DNA of 64,000 nt from an uncultured Alphaproteobacteria bacterium. GTDB lineage: Bacteria > Pseudomonadota > Alphaproteobacteria > UBA2966. Where the stretch lies: positions 2,130,001 through 2,194,000 of the forward strand of contig OY282368.1 in NCBI GenBank assembly GCA_958295725.1, written 5' to 3'. Below the pieces are notes generated by a model. The model searched no databases, was not told the origin of the DNA, and saw nothing but the letters and a program-made list of their open reading frames with translations. This document shows, one piece after another, positions 7,647 through 17,195 of this stretch (positions are counted from its first letter, which is position 1; the number at the start of each line of letters is the position of its first letter). The translations under genes were made by a program, and so were the position numbers.

Positions 7647-8849
7647 TTACACCCGCTCGAGCACGGCGGCGATGCCCTGGCCGACGCCGATGCACATCGA
7701 GACGAGCGCGTAGCGGCCATTCTGGCGTTCGAGCTGGCGGGCGGCCGTCAACGCGAGCCGCGGACCCGAGGCGCCCAGCGGATGGCCGATGGTGATGGCT
7801 CCGCCGTTCGGGTTGACCCGGCTGTCGTCCTCGGCGACACCGAGGCCCTTCAGGCAGGCCAGGACCTGGGCGGCGAAGGCCTCGTTGATCTCGATCACGT
7901 CCATGTCGTCGAGGGTGAGTCCGGCCCGCTCCAGCGCTTTCTTCGCGGCGGGGACCGGGCCGAAACCCATGGTACGCGGCGGCACGCCAGCGACCGCGGA
8001 AGAGACGATGCGGGCGCGCGGCCCGGCGCCCGCCTTCTCGCCCGCTTCGCGGCTGGCGATGATCAGGGCGATCGCGCCGTCGTTGATGCCCGAGGCATTG
8101 CCGGCCGTGGTGACGCCCTCGGGATAGAGGGGCCGGAGCTTGGCGAGGCCCTCGACGGTCGTCTCGGGCCGGGGATGCTCGTCTTCCTCGACGGTGACGT
8201 CGGGCCGCTTCCGCGTTCCGGCGATGGTGACCGGCACGATCTCGTCGTCGAAGAAACCGTCCGCCTTGGCGTCCGCGTATTTCGACTGCGAGGCCGCCGC
8301 GAAAGCGTCGCAGGAATCGCGCGTGAGCTGGAACTCCATCGCCAGGTTGTCGGCGGTCTGCGGCATCGTGTCGTCGCCGTGATCCCGCCCGATCCTCGGG
8401 TTGGGAAAACGCGCGCCGAGCGACGACTCGAACACGTCGAAAGCCTTGGCGTAGGGGGTTTCGGCCTTGCCGACGACGAACGGCGCCCGCGTCATGCTCT
8501 CCACCCCGCCCGCGACGATCACGTCGGCCTCGTCGCAGGTGATCGCGTGCGCGGCCGTGACGATGGCGTTCAGGCCGCTGCCGCAGTTGCGCTGCAATAC
8601 CGTTCCCGGCACCTCGACCGGCAGGCCGGCCAGCAGCGCCGCGTGCCGGGCGACGCAACGACTGTCCTCGCCGGCCTGATTGGCGCAACCGACGTGCACG
8701 TCCTCGATCGAATCGGCGCTGAACGGCGAGTCGTCGACGACACCCTTCATCACCTGACCGAGAAGATCGTCCGGGCGGATGCGCGCAAGGGCGCCGGCGT
8801 TGCGTCCGAAGGCCGAACGGCGTCCGTCGTAGATGTAGGCGTCGAGCAT
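7647..8849 (-). CDS. Acyl-CoA thiolase (3-oxoadipyl-CoA thiolase-like)
   Basis: 400-residue thiolase cleaving a 3-oxoacyl-CoA with CoA. The active-site cysteine sits in [12 protein letters not shown] (about residue 90), the histidine in [14 protein letters not shown] and the second cysteine in SMCIGVGQG near the end; NEAFAAQ is the fourth loop. The N-terminus [25 protein letters not shown] resembles PcaF/PaaJ rather than biosynthetic PhaA. ATG at 8849 is chosen by family length; the frame upstream to 9032 is not conserved. It lies between the 3-hydroxyacyl-CoA dehydrogenase (38 bases) and glutaryl-CoA dehydrogenase. Substrate, from context, is likely a 3-oxo-dicarboxylyl-CoA, but specificity cannot be read from the sequence. 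Confidence 0.93.
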   Translation of the reverse strand: MLDAYIYDGRRSAFGRNAGALARIRPDDLLGQVMKGVVDDSPFSADSIEDVHVGCANQAGEDSRCVARHAALLAGLPVEVPGTVLQRNCGSGLNAIVTAAHAITCDEADVIVAGGVESMTRAPFVVGKAETPYAKAFDVFESSLGARFPNPRIGRDHGDDTMPQTADNLAMEFQLTRDSCDAFAAASQSKYADAKADGFFDDEIVPVTIAGTRKRPDVTVEEDEHPRPETTVEGLAKLRPLYPEGVTTAGNASGINDGAIALIIASREAGEKAGAGPRARIVSSAVAGVPPRTMGFGPVPAAKKALERAGLTLDDMDVIEINEAFAAQVLACLKGLGVAEDDSRVNPNGGAITIGHPLGASGPRLALTAARQLERQNGRYALVSMCIGVGQGIAAVLERV

Positions 8850-8887
8850 GGCGTATGAACCCCTCCTGTTCGATATCGGGTCGCCGC

Positions 8888-10414
8888 TCAGTCCTCGAGC
8901 GTGAGCAGCGATACCCCCAGTCGCGCCCGCCGACGAAGCCAGGGGGTCGGGCGGTAGCGCGGATCGCCCGTGATTCTGTAGACGTTTTCGAGGACTCGCA
9001 AGATCGTGGCCGGACCCACGGCGTCGCCCCATGCCAGCGGCCCGAAGGGATAGGCGAGGGCGAGGGTGACGGCCCGGTCGATGTCCTCGGGCGTCGAGGT
9101 GCGCGCCTGGGCCACCGCGCAGCCGATGTTGACGATCATCGCGACCACCCGCTGGGCCACGAATCCGGGGCCGTCGTTGACGACCGTCGCCGGCGCGTCC
9201 CCGCCGCCGAAGAGCCCGCGCGCGGCGGCGGCGTAATCGGAGGCCGTGACCGGCGTCCGCATCAGGGTCCAGCGGCGCCCGGCGCCGAACAGCGTGTCCA
9301 CCGCGACGGTGCGCCTGGCATCCAGGCCCTGGTCCACGGCCGCCGTGGTGGCGTCATCGCCGATCGGCGTGACCAGGACAAGGGTGTCGTCGGAAGGCCT
9401 CTCGCTTTCCTCGAGCCGGCCCCCCGCATCGAGAACCGGCTTCCTCAGGGTCGCGGCGGCTTCCGGCTCCGCGCCGCTGATCCAGACGGGACGGCCATCG
9501 TAGGCGGGCGCCGCGGGTTCTTCCGGTCCGATGGGGTCGCCGTCAAGATACTCGTAGAACCCCCGGCCCGTCTTGCGGCCCAGAAGGCCGGCTTCGCGCC
9601 GCAGGGACATCATCGGCGAGGGCCGGTACCGGGGCTCGTCGTAGAACTGCCGATAGATCATCTCGGTCGCCGGATGAGTGGTGTCGAGCGCCGTGAGATC
9701 CATGAGCTCGAACGGTCCCATGCGGAACCCGACGCCCTCGCGCAGGATACGGTCGATGTCGTGCCAGCCGGCGACGCCGTCCTCGAAGATGTGCGCCGAC
9801 TCGATGGTGAACCCGCGCCCGATCTGGTTGACGAGAAAGCCGGGCGCGTCGCCGACCCTGACCGGGACCCGGCCCATGCGTTCGCCGAGACCGACCAGGG
9901 TCTCCGCGACCCCGGGGCCGGTGCGCGCGCCCTCGATCACTTCGACGAGCCGCATCAACGGCACCGGGTTGAAGAAGTGCATTCCGGCGATCCGTTCCGG
10001 TTTCCGGCACGACGCCGCGATGAGCGTGACGGAGAGGGACGACGTGTTGGTGGCCAGGATCGCGTCCTCGGCCACGACCGTCTCGAGCTCCGCGAACACT
10101 CGCCGCTTGACTTCCAGGTCCTCGACGACCGCTTCGATGACGACGGCACATGGCGCCAGGCCAGCGGCCGAGTCCACGATCTCGATGTTTCCCCGCGCCG
10201 TTTCCGCGTCCGCGGCCTCCATCCGGCCGCGCTCCACGGCCCGGTCGAGCATCCCGCCGATGAAATCGGCCGCGTTCTTCGCGGCCGTCGCGTCGGCGTC
10301 GAACAGCTTCACGGCGCAGCCGCCAACGGCGGCGACCTGGGCGATGCCGCGGCCCATCGTGCCGGCGCCAATGACGCCGACGATCGGATCGCCGCGTGTC
10401 GTATCGACGGACAC
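8888..10414 (-). CDS. 3-hydroxyacyl-CoA dehydrogenase (PaaH-like, two C-terminal domains)
   Basis: 508-residue NAD-dependent enzyme oxidising 3-hydroxyacyl-CoA. The Rossmann motif [14 protein letters not shown] is at residues 12-25; [20 protein letters not shown] and [10 protein letters not shown] complete the NAD/catalytic domain, with the catalytic His in the last. [11 protein letters not shown] starts the helical domain. A second C-terminal helical domain ([28 protein letters not shown]) makes it the long type found in PaaH/PaaC of the phenylacetate pathway rather than the short FadB2/Hbd type. It begins three bases after the enoyl-CoA hydratase stop, so it is translationally linked. Confidence 0.93.
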   Translation of the reverse strand: MSVDTTRGDPIVGVIGAGTMGRGIAQVAAVGGCAVKLFDADATAAKNAADFIGGMLDRAVERGRMEAADAETARGNIEIVDSAAGLAPCAVVIEAVVEDLEVKRRVFAELETVVAEDAILATNTSSLSVTLIAASCRKPERIAGMHFFNPVPLMRLVEVIEGARTGPGVAETLVGLGERMGRVPVRVGDAPGFLVNQIGRGFTIESAHIFEDGVAGWHDIDRILREGVGFRMGPFELMDLTALDTTHPATEMIYRQFYDEPRYRPSPMMSLRREAGLLGRKTGRGFYEYLDGDPIGPEEPAAPAYDGRPVWISGAEPEAAATLRKPVLDAGGRLEESERPSDDTLVLVTPIGDDATTAAVDQGLDARRTVAVDTLFGAGRRWTLMRTPVTASDYAAAARGLFGGGDAPATVVNDGPGFVAQRVVAMIVNIGCAVAQARTSTPEDIDRAVTLALAYPFGPLAWGDAVGPATILRVLENVYRITGDPRYRPTPWLRRRARLGVSLLTLED

Positions 10415-10417
10415 GGT

Positions 10418-11188
10418 TCATTCTCCCTTGAATCGGGGTGGGCGCTTCTCGATGAAGGCCCGCATTCCCTCGGTCTGATCGTCGGTGTCGAACAGGAATT
10501 CCAGTGAACGGCGTTCCAGGATCAGACCCGTTTCCAATGCCGCATCGGCGCCGGCGAGAACCGCTTCCTTCGTGAAGCGGACGGCGACCGGCGGCAGGGC
10601 GGCGATGGTCGTCGCCAGTTCCAGCGCACGGTGGACGACCCGGTCGTCGGGGACGACCTCGCTCGCGAGGCCCATGTCGCAGGCCTCCCGGCCATCGACC
10701 GGCTCGCCCGTGAGCAACAACTTCATCGCCTTGTACTTGCCGACGGCACGGATGAGGCGTTGCGTCCCGCCGCCACCCGCCATGATCCCGACGCGCACCT
10801 CCGGCTGGCCGAATTTGGCGTTCTCCCCGGCGACGATGATGTCCGCGTGCATGGCCAGTTCGCAGCCGCCGCCGAGCGCGTAGCCGTTCACCGCGGCGAT
10901 GACCGGATGCGGACAGTCGGCGATGATCTTCCAGAGCTGCCGGACGCCGAGAGCCACCCAGTCGCGCGGCCGCATCGTCGACATTTCCTTCAGGTCCGCG
11001 CCGGCGGCGAAGGCGCGCTCGTTCCCCGTGACGACGATACAGCGGACATCGCCGTCGTCGGAAAGCTCGCGAAAGACGGCGACCAGGGCCCTTCGCGTGG
11101 GCATATCCAGAGCGTTCCGGGCTTCCGGCCTGTTGAGCCTCACCAGGGCGACGCCGTTGGCGGGCCGTTCGACGAGGACGAGCGACAT
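10418..11188 (-). CDS. Enoyl-CoA hydratase/isomerase (PaaF-like)
   Basis: 256-residue crotonase-fold enzyme. AFAAGADLKEM (oxyanion-hole strand) and NGYALGGGCELAMHADIIVA with the GGGCE turn are seen; the two catalytic glutamates of true hydratases are present (GCELAM and GQPEVRVGIMAGGGGTQRL), so hydration is the expected reaction. Its ATG overlaps the TAA of the synthetase gene (TAATG), with GGAGGAAGG just upstream, indicating translational coupling. Confidence 0.93.
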   Translation of the reverse strand: MSLVLVERPANGVALVRLNRPEARNALDMPTRRALVAVFRELSDDGDVRCIVVTGNERAFAAGADLKEMSTMRPRDWVALGVRQLWKIIADCPHPVIAAVNGYALGGGCELAMHADIIVAGENAKFGQPEVRVGIMAGGGGTQRLIRAVGKYKAMKLLLTGEPVDGREACDMGLASEVVPDDRVVHRALELATTIAALPPVAVRFTKEAVLAGADAALETGLILERRSLEFLFDTDDQTEGMRAFIEKRPPRFKGE

Positions 11189-13335
11189 TATCCTTCCTCC
11201 CTTGGCGTTCCGTCGACCCGGCGCGGCTCGGTGGAGAGGACCAGCCAATCGACGGCCGTCAGTCCATCCGGTCCGGCGACGACGGGGTTGAGGTCGATTT
11301 CGACGATCTCGGGGCGGTCGACGGCGAACCGGGACAGCGCCACGAGGATGTCCGTGAGCGACTCCATGTCGACGGCCGGTCGGCCGCGCGCGCCGCGCAG
11401 AACCGCCCGGCTCTCGAGGGACTCGATCATCGACGGAACGTCCTCGCGCATGAGCGGGGCCCGCGCGAACGCGACGTCCTTCAGCATTTCGACGAAGACG
11501 CCGCCGAGCCCCAGCATCGCCACGGGGCCGAAGACGGGGTCGCGGCGCACTCCCATGACGAGTTCCGTTCCCGGCCCCGCCATCGGCTGAACGACGACTC
11601 CGTCGATCCGGGCGTCGCCGCGATGCCTGGAGGCCGCGGCGAGGACGTCGGCCGCCGCGGCCCTGACCTCGTCGGTCGAGGCGAGCCCGAGCCGGACGCC
11701 ATCCGTCTCGGACTTGTGCGGAATGTCGGGCGATTCGATCTTCACCACGGCGGGCAGGCCGAGACGCGCGGCGATCACCGCCGCCGCGTCGGCGTCGGCC
11801 GCGAGCTCCGCGTCGACGAGGGGGATGCCGGCGCCCGACAGCAGATGTCGCGCGGCGACGGTCGGGAGCGGGCGGGCGGCGCCGACCCCGTCCGGCCTCG
11901 TCGCGCCGCTGACGGGCCGGGTCGTTCCCCGCAGGCGGCGCAGGGCCTCGCCGTATGCGTGCAGGCCCGCGATGGCGTCGATGGCGCGTTCCGTCGCGCC
12001 GCTCACGAAGATGCCCTCCCCGCGCAGCCTGGCTACCGCCGCCTCCGGCGCCGCGAGCCAGCAGACGACGAACGGCTTCCGCACCGAGCGTTTCAGCTCC
12101 AGGAGCACGTCGATCAGTTCGTCGGCGAACGCGTGCATGAGCTGGAACCAGATCACGGCGATGTCGATCCCGGGGTCCGAGAGCGCGATCTCCACGCTTT
12201 TGGTGAGAACGGCGGGTTCGGCGATGAACTGCGCCGTGAGATCCACCGGATTCCCCGGGATACCGAACGGCGGGATCGTGGCGCGCAACCGCGCCTGCGT
12301 GTCCTCGCCGAGAACGGGGACCTCCAGGCCGAGCTCCTCCGCGCGGTCCGCCATCAGCGCGGCGGCGCCTCCAGACTGCGTGACGATGGCGACCCGGGGG
12401 CCTCGCGGCGGCGCGCAGGCGGTAAAGGCGGAGACGAGATCCAGCATGTGCTCTTCGTTGCGCGCGCGGACGATTCCGTATTGTCGGGCGATGCCGTCGA
12501 ACACCGCGTCCTCCCCGGCCAGCGCGCCGGTATGGGAAGCGGCGGCTCTGACCCCGGCGGCCTTGCGTCCGACCTTGGTGAGGACCAGCGGCTTGCCGAG
12601 CCGGATCGCCTTGCCGGCGAGGCGCAACAGGCTCTCGGGGTTCTTCAGGCCTTCCAGGTAGGCGGCGGCGACCTCGATGCGGTCGTCGTCGAGCAATTGC
12701 TCGAGCACCTCGGTCGACGTGATGTCGGCCTCGTTTCCCGTATTCACGAAATAGCCGAACCCGACCCCCCTGCTTCTGGCGAGCGCCGCGATCCCCGTGC
12801 CGAAGGCGCCGGACTGGCTGGCGAAGGCGACGGGCCCCGCCACGGGCGGTTCGGAGGCGTATTGGCTGAACGTCGCGGTCACCCCGTCGAAGGCGTTGAT
12901 GACGCCGAGGTTGTTGGGTCCGCAGACGCGGATGCCGGTCTCGCGGGCCGTATCCAGCAACTGACGTTCCAGCCGCCGCCCGTCCTCGCCCGTCTCGCCG
13001 AATCCGGCGCCGAAGACGATGGCGGCTCGCGTTCCCTTCCGGCCCAGAGCCTCGATGGCGGCGACCGCGCGCCGGGCCGCCACCGCGACGATCGCCATCT
13101 GGGGCGCTTCGGGAAGCGACTCCACGTCGGGATAGCACTTGAACCCGATGACCTCCTCGCGGTTCGGGTTCACGGGATAGATCCGGCCCCGATAGCCGTC
13201 TCTGCGCAGGTAGTGGAGCGGACGCCCGTTCAGCTTGTTGGCGTCCGCCGTGGCGCCGATGACGGCGATGGACTCCGGCCGGATCAGCGCCTGGATAGCC
13301 GAAGCGTCGAGAGCGTGGGCGCCGGAATCGGTCAT
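11188..13335 (-). CDS. ADP-forming acyl-CoA synthetase (acetate-CoA ligase type, fused subunits)
   Basis: 715-residue fusion of the alpha and beta subunits of NDP-forming acyl-CoA synthetase. The N-terminal CoA-binding domain begins LIRPESIAVIGATADANKLNGRPL; GPNNLGVINAF and the succinyl-CoA-ligase-like SHTGALAGEDAVF with the phospho-histidine follow; the C-terminal third is an ATP-grasp domain (PAVVKIESPDIPHKSETDGVRLGL, then IDLNPVVAGPDGLTAVDW). It would activate a free acid with ATP and CoA, feeding the four downstream enzymes. It is the first gene of the operon. ATG 13335 is preferred because the family begins shortly after it; the frame extends to 13527 without similarity. Confidence 0.9.
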   Translation of the reverse strand: MTDSGAHALDASAIQALIRPESIAVIGATADANKLNGRPLHYLRRDGYRGRIYPVNPNREEVIGFKCYPDVESLPEAPQMAIVAVAARRAVAAIEALGRKGTRAAIVFGAGFGETGEDGRRLERQLLDTARETGIRVCGPNNLGVINAFDGVTATFSQYASEPPVAGPVAFASQSGAFGTGIAALARSRGVGFGYFVNTGNEADITSTEVLEQLLDDDRIEVAAAYLEGLKNPESLLRLAGKAIRLGKPLVLTKVGRKAAGVRAAASHTGALAGEDAVFDGIARQYGIVRARNEEHMLDLVSAFTACAPPRGPRVAIVTQSGGAAALMADRAEELGLEVPVLGEDTQARLRATIPPFGIPGNPVDLTAQFIAEPAVLTKSVEIALSDPGIDIAVIWFQLMHAFADELIDVLLELKRSVRKPFVVCWLAAPEAAVARLRGEGIFVSGATERAIDAIAGLHAYGEALRRLRGTTRPVSGATRPDGVGAARPLPTVAARHLLSGAGIPLVDAELAADADAAAVIAARLGLPAVVKIESPDIPHKSETDGVRLGLASTDEVRAAAADVLAAASRHRGDARIDGVVVQPMAGPGTELVMGVRRDPVFGPVAMLGLGGVFVEMLKDVAFARAPLMREDVPSMIESLESRAVLRGARGRPAVDMESLTDILVALSRFAVDRPEIVEIDLNPVVAGPDGLTAVDWLVLSTEPRRVDGTPREEG

Positions 13336-13684
13336 CGCGGGGTGGATCGTGGAGCTGCGGTCGGGCCGCGGCCACCCAGGGCGAAAGGGGCGGACGCCAC
13401 GGCACCATACCGGAGTGCCGCACCGCCGCTCAACCGCGCGAGTGGATGAACCCGTCGTCAAGGTCGTCGCGTGGACGCGCCGTCCCGGCATGGCGATCCG
13501 CACAATCCGCACACCCTCGGGTCCCATGGGACGTTCCGGTCTGTACCCACGACATGTTGTGCTTTGGCGCCACGAATATCGATATATGGTATCTCGCCGA
13601 CGCTTCTTTCACGGGGAAGTGCGAATGTTCACGGGGAAGTGCGAATGACGGCGCTTCTACCGCGGGAGCCGCGCCGCCGCCGCG
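13336..13684. other. Intergenic gap with a 20-bp tandem repeat
   Basis: Leader of the acyl-CoA operon (minus strand) and downstream side of the SDR gene. The only structure I see is an exact 20-base tandem duplication at 13608-13647. No gene is supported. Confidence 0.5.
13608..13647. repeat. Exact 20-bp tandem repeat, two copies
   Basis: TTCACGGGGAAGTGCGAATG occurs twice head to tail (13608-13627, 13628-13647) with no mismatch, between the acyl-CoA operon promoter region and the 3' end of the SDR gene. It could be a duplicated operator or a chance slippage product. Confidence 0.75.
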
Positions 13685-14413
13685 TCACCAGGGTTCGATC
13701 CACGGCCGGAGGTCGAGCTCGAAGGTCCAGGCGCTTCGCGGCTGGCGGTGGAGGTTCCAGTAATTCTCCGCGATGGCGTCGGGGTCCAGGATTCCGTCGC
13801 GGTCCTTCAGGGCGTACCGTTCCGGGAACATCTCCTGGATCCACTTGGTGTCGACCGCCCCGTCGATCACGACATGGGCGACGTGGATGCCTCGCGGCCC
13901 GAGCTCCCGCGCCATGCTCTGGGCCAGGGCACGGAGACCGTGCTTCGCGCCGGCGAATGCCGCGAACCCGCTACCCCCGCGCACGCCCGCGGTCGCGCCC
14001 GTGAAGATGATCGTGCCGCGCTCCCGCTCGACCATGCGGCGGGCGACCTCCCGTCCCATCAGGAAACCGGAGAAGCAGCCCATCTCCCACACCTTGTAGT
14101 AGACCCGGGCGGTCGTCTCCGTGACGGGAAACCGGACGTTCCCTCCGATGTTGTGCACGGCCGCCTCGATCGGCCCGATGTCCCGTTCGATGGTCTCGAC
14201 GAGATCGACCACGCGGTCTTCCCGGCGGCAGTCGCACGCGAACGGCGTCGCCTTCCCCCCTTCCGATTCGATACGCGCGACAAGGGGTCCGAGCTGGTCG
14301 CCGTTACGGCGGGCGACGCAGGCCGTGTATCCCTCTCTCGCGAAGCGGCGCGCCACCGCGCCGCCCGTCGCGTCCCCGGCTCCCACCACCAGCACAACTT
14401 TGGTATCGGTCAT
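13685..14413 (-). CDS. SDR-family oxidoreductase lacking the catalytic tyrosine
   Basis: 242-residue short-chain dehydrogenase fold. The cofactor motif appears as VGAGDATGGAVARRFA at the N-terminus, a variant of TGxxxGxG, and HNIGGN replaces NNAG. The usual YxxxK is FAGAK: the lysine is kept but the tyrosine is phenylalanine, which should abolish or change normal SDR chemistry. The block ALAQSMARELGPRGIHVAHVVIDG is typical of a conserved proteobacterial subgroup with this same feature, so the change looks inherited rather than a local mutation. Monocistronic, with a tRNA gene upstream. Substrate unknown. Confidence 0.85.
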   Translation of the reverse strand: MTDTKVVLVVGAGDATGGAVARRFAREGYTACVARRNGDQLGPLVARIESEGGKATPFACDCRREDRVVDLVETIERDIGPIEAAVHNIGGNVRFPVTETTARVYYKVWEMGCFSGFLMGREVARRMVERERGTIIFTGATAGVRGGSGFAAFAGAKHGLRALAQSMARELGPRGIHVAHVVIDGAVDTKWIQEMFPERYALKDRDGILDPDAIAENYWNLHRQPRSAWTFELDLRPWIEPW

Positions 14414-14509
14414 CGCGGAATACCACTGTCCCGGAACGAATCGCGCCGCGCCGCTCCGCCGGTGGCCGCCAAGGTGGGACGGCGAATGGCGACCACTGCC
14501 TCGAAGGCT

Positions 14510-14586
14510 TGGTAGCGGAGGAGGGACTCGAACCCCCGACACGCGGATTATGATTCCGCTGCTCTAACCGGCTGAGCTACTCCGCC
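14510..14586 (-). tRNA. tRNA-Met (CAT), CCA encoded
   Basis: On the minus strand the cloverleaf closes: acceptor GGCGGAG pairs with CTCCGCT-type 3' arm, D arm AGCTCAGCCGGTTAGAGC, anticodon stem-loop with ATCATAA (anticodon CAT), T arm GGGGGTTCGAGTCCCTC and encoded CCA. The body matches the alphaproteobacterial elongator tRNA-Met, not initiator tRNA (no CCC/GGG run before the loop) and not the tRNA-Ile2 body. 77 bases. Confidence 0.95.
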
Positions 14587-14688
14587 GTTCGAGGGTCACA
14601 GCGTACATCGGCGTGTAGTCGGGACTCCGCGGCCTGTCAAGTGAAAGGCGCGCGCGGCGCATCGGCTCGGGTTCCGCCCCGGACGGGC

Positions 14689-15888
14689 CTATCCCCGGCG
14701 CACGCCCCACTCGAAGAAACACCACGCCGCCACCGAACTGAAGACCATGACGGCGACGAGCGGCCCCGCCGTTTCCATGAGCAGGAATCCGACCGCGTAG
14801 GATATCCCCGCGCCGACCGCCATCTGCGAGAACCCCGAGAGTCCGGACGCGGTCCCCGCCCGGGCGGGATCGACGCTGACGGCGCTCGAGATTCCGTTGG
14901 GAATGCTCATGCCGTTTCCGAAAGCGACGATCGACATGCCGCCGAACAGGGTCGCCGGCAGCACCATGTCGTTGAGGTAGAAGGCGCCCAGCACGGCTAC
15001 GCCGACCAGCGAGACCGCGGTGCCGATGGCGATCATGCGGTCGGGGCCGACCCGCTCCGACATGCGGCCGGCGACGAGGTTCCCCAGCATGTAGACCGCG
15101 GAAGCGACGGCGAACCACAGGCCGTACTCGCCGGCGGACCGGTGCAACAGCTCGATCATGACGTAGGGAGCGCCCGCGATGAACGCGTAGAACACGCCCG
15201 AGTTGAACGCGACTTGAAAGGCATAGCCGTGAAAACGCCGACGACCCAGGAGGGCCGTCACGCCCTCCCAAACGCCACGCTGGGGCACGGAACCCTTCCG
15301 TGGCGTATGCGTTTCGTTCAACAGCAGGAAGCAGGCCGCGAGCGTCAGCACGCCGACGGCGACCATGAACACGAAGCCGGCGCGCCATCCGAACCAGTCG
15401 TCGAGAAATCCGCCGACCGTCGGCGCCATCAATGGGGCGACCACCATGGCCATGGTGACGTAAGCCAGAACACTGGCCGCGCGGGCGCGGTCGTAAACGT
15501 CGCGGATAATGGCCCGGCTGATCACGATGCCGGAACACCCGCCCACGGCCTGAAGGACGCGGCCGGCGATCAACGTTTCGATGGTCGGCGCGGCGACGCA
15601 GGCGACGCTTCCCACGAGGTACAGGACGAGACCCGCGAGCAGCGCGGGGCGACGCCCGAAGCGATCCGAGAGCGGCCCGTAACCGAGCTGCGCCACACCG
15701 AGACCCACGAGATAGAACGACAACGTGAGCTGCGCCGTGTCGTAACCGGTGTCGTACACGCGCATCAGTCCCGGCATCGACGGCAGGAAGATGTTCAGCG
15801 ACGTCGGTCCGAGGCCGGCGATGACGATGAGGACGGCGATCGGCGGCAAGCGCGGCGGGACCGCCGCCTGGGACGTCTCGGTGCGCAT
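14689..15888 (-). CDS. Bcr/CflA-type MFS drug efflux transporter
   Basis: 399-residue inner-membrane antiporter with twelve predicted helices. GPTSLNIFLPSMPGL in helix 1 and the loop 2-3 motif GYGPLSDRFGRRPALL are the Bcr/CflA (DHA1) signature; the motif-C-like MVVAPLMAPTVGGFLDDWFGWR follows in helix 5. It would export drugs or metabolites with proton uptake. It lies 26 bases downstream of mnmA on the same strand, so both may share a transcript. ATG start; full length. Confidence 0.92.
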   Translation of the reverse strand: MRTETSQAAVPPRLPPIAVLIVIAGLGPTSLNIFLPSMPGLMRVYDTGYDTAQLTLSFYLVGLGVAQLGYGPLSDRFGRRPALLAGLVLYLVGSVACVAAPTIETLIAGRVLQAVGGCSGIVISRAIIRDVYDRARAASVLAYVTMAMVVAPLMAPTVGGFLDDWFGWRAGFVFMVAVGVLTLAACFLLLNETHTPRKGSVPQRGVWEGVTALLGRRRFHGYAFQVAFNSGVFYAFIAGAPYVMIELLHRSAGEYGLWFAVASAVYMLGNLVAGRMSERVGPDRMIAIGTAVSLVGVAVLGAFYLNDMVLPATLFGGMSIVAFGNGMSIPNGISSAVSVDPARAGTASGLSGFSQMAVGAGISYAVGFLLMETAGPLVAVMVFSSVAAWCFFEWGVRRG

Positions 15889-15914
15889 CCGCGGGAAGAC
15901 CGGGAGCGCCGGGG

Positions 15915-17069
15915 TCAGTGGCCGGAGGAACGGGAGATCCAGCCGCCTCCCAGGACGCGGTTCCCGTCGTAGAAGACGGCGGCCTGCCCCGGTGCGATCC
16001 CGGCCTCCGGGCGATCCAGCGTGACGCGGCCCCCACCGGCCGCGTCCGCGACGACCGCCGCCGGCGTCGGTGTGTGCGTGGATCGCACCTTGACCGCGAT
16101 ACGGACCCTTTCGCCCGCCGCCGGTGGGTTCCGGAGCCAGTTGACGTCCCGGACCCCGAACTCCGACTCCAGCAGCGCCTCGCGGGGTCCGACCACGACC
16201 CGGTGAGATTCCGGTTCGAGGCGGACCACGTAGAGCGGTTCGGCCTGACCGCCCACCCCGAGACCGCGACGCTGACCGACGGTGAATCCGATCACGCCGT
16301 CGTGCCGGCCCACCGCATGTCCGTCCACGTGGACGATGTCTCCTGGCTCGATCGCTCCCGGGCGGAGCCTGGCGACGGCATCCGCGTAGGAGCCGTGGGG
16401 CACGAAACAGATGTCCTGGCTATCGGGCTTGGCGGCGACGGGCAGGTTGAAACGGTCGGCGAGGCCGCGAGTTTGCTCCTTGTCGAGACCGCCGAGCGGA
16501 AAGCGCAGGTACGCGAGTTGTTCGCGCGTGGTGGCGAACAGGAAGTAGCTCTGGTCGCGCGCGAGATCGGTCGGCCGGCGCATCTCGGGACCGGCGGGTC
16601 CGGAAACGCGTCGCGCGTAATGCCCGGTCGCCAGGGCCGTGGCGCCGAGGTCCCGCGCCACGGCGAGGAGATCGCGGAACTTCACCGTCTGGTTGCAGCG
16701 GACGCACGGGATCGGCGTCTCCCCCGCGAGGTAGGTATCGGCGAAGTCGTCGATGACGCTCTCGCGGAAGCGATCCTCGTAGTCGAGCACGTAGTGCGGA
16801 ACGTCGAGGGACTCGGCCACGCGGCGGGCATCGCGGATGTCCTGTCCGGCGCAACAGGCGCCCTTGCGGCCCGCGGCCGCGCCGTGGTCGTAGAGCTGCA
16901 GAGTGATCCCGACGACCTCGCACCCTCGAGCCTTGCAGATAGCGGCCGTCACCGAGGAGTCGACCCCTCCCGACATCGCCACCACCACGCGCGCGCCCGC
17001 CGCGACGTCGATCTCCGGCAGGGGAGCGGCCGCCGCTTCGGATGCGGGTATCGAGTCGACGATCGCCAT
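15915..17069 (-). CDS. mnmA: tRNA-specific 2-thiouridylase MnmA
   Basis: 384-residue ATP-dependent enzyme that thiolates U34 of tRNA Lys, Glu and Gln. The PP-loop [11 protein letters not shown] is at residues 32-42; [11 protein letters not shown] carries the catalytic cysteine and SQDICFV the second cysteine that receives the sulfur; [21 protein letters not shown] begins the C-terminal beta-barrel. Full length. An N-terminal extension of about 25 residues precedes the PP-loop domain, common in alphaproteobacteria. ATG at 17069; a weaker internal start is possible. Confidence 0.97.
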   Translation of the reverse strand: MAIVDSIPASEAAAAPLPEIDVAAGARVVVAMSGGVDSSVTAAICKARGCEVVGITLQLYDHGAAAGRKGACCAGQDIRDARRVAESLDVPHYVLDYEDRFRESVIDDFADTYLAGETPIPCVRCNQTVKFRDLLAVARDLGATALATGHYARRVSGPAGPEMRRPTDLARDQSYFLFATTREQLAYLRFPLGGLDKEQTRGLADRFNLPVAAKPDSQDICFVPHGSYADAVARLRPGAIEPGDIVHVDGHAVGRHDGVIGFTVGQRRGLGVGGQAEPLYVVRLEPESHRVVVGPREALLESEFGVRDVNWLRNPPAAGERVRIAVKVRSTHTPTPAAVVADAAGGGRVTLDRPEAGIAPGQAAVFYDGNRVLGGGWISRSSGH

Positions 17070-17195
17070 GTCCGCACTATAGGCTTGGGCGGGCGGCGCG
17101 CAACGCCGGGTTCGGCGGCGGTTTCAATGACGGTTCCAGTCCGGCCGGAACCGCCCTGCCATACCGGCGACCAGCCGCCGCAACGGGAGGACACC

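Noticed and set aside
6442-8688. 748-residue acyl-CoA dehydrogenase fusion
   Set aside because: The N-terminal 350 residues are an out-of-frame reading of the thiolase gene.
14510-14586. tRNA-Met as attachment site of the integrase element
   Set aside because: No second copy of its 3' end was found near the integrase 12 kb away.
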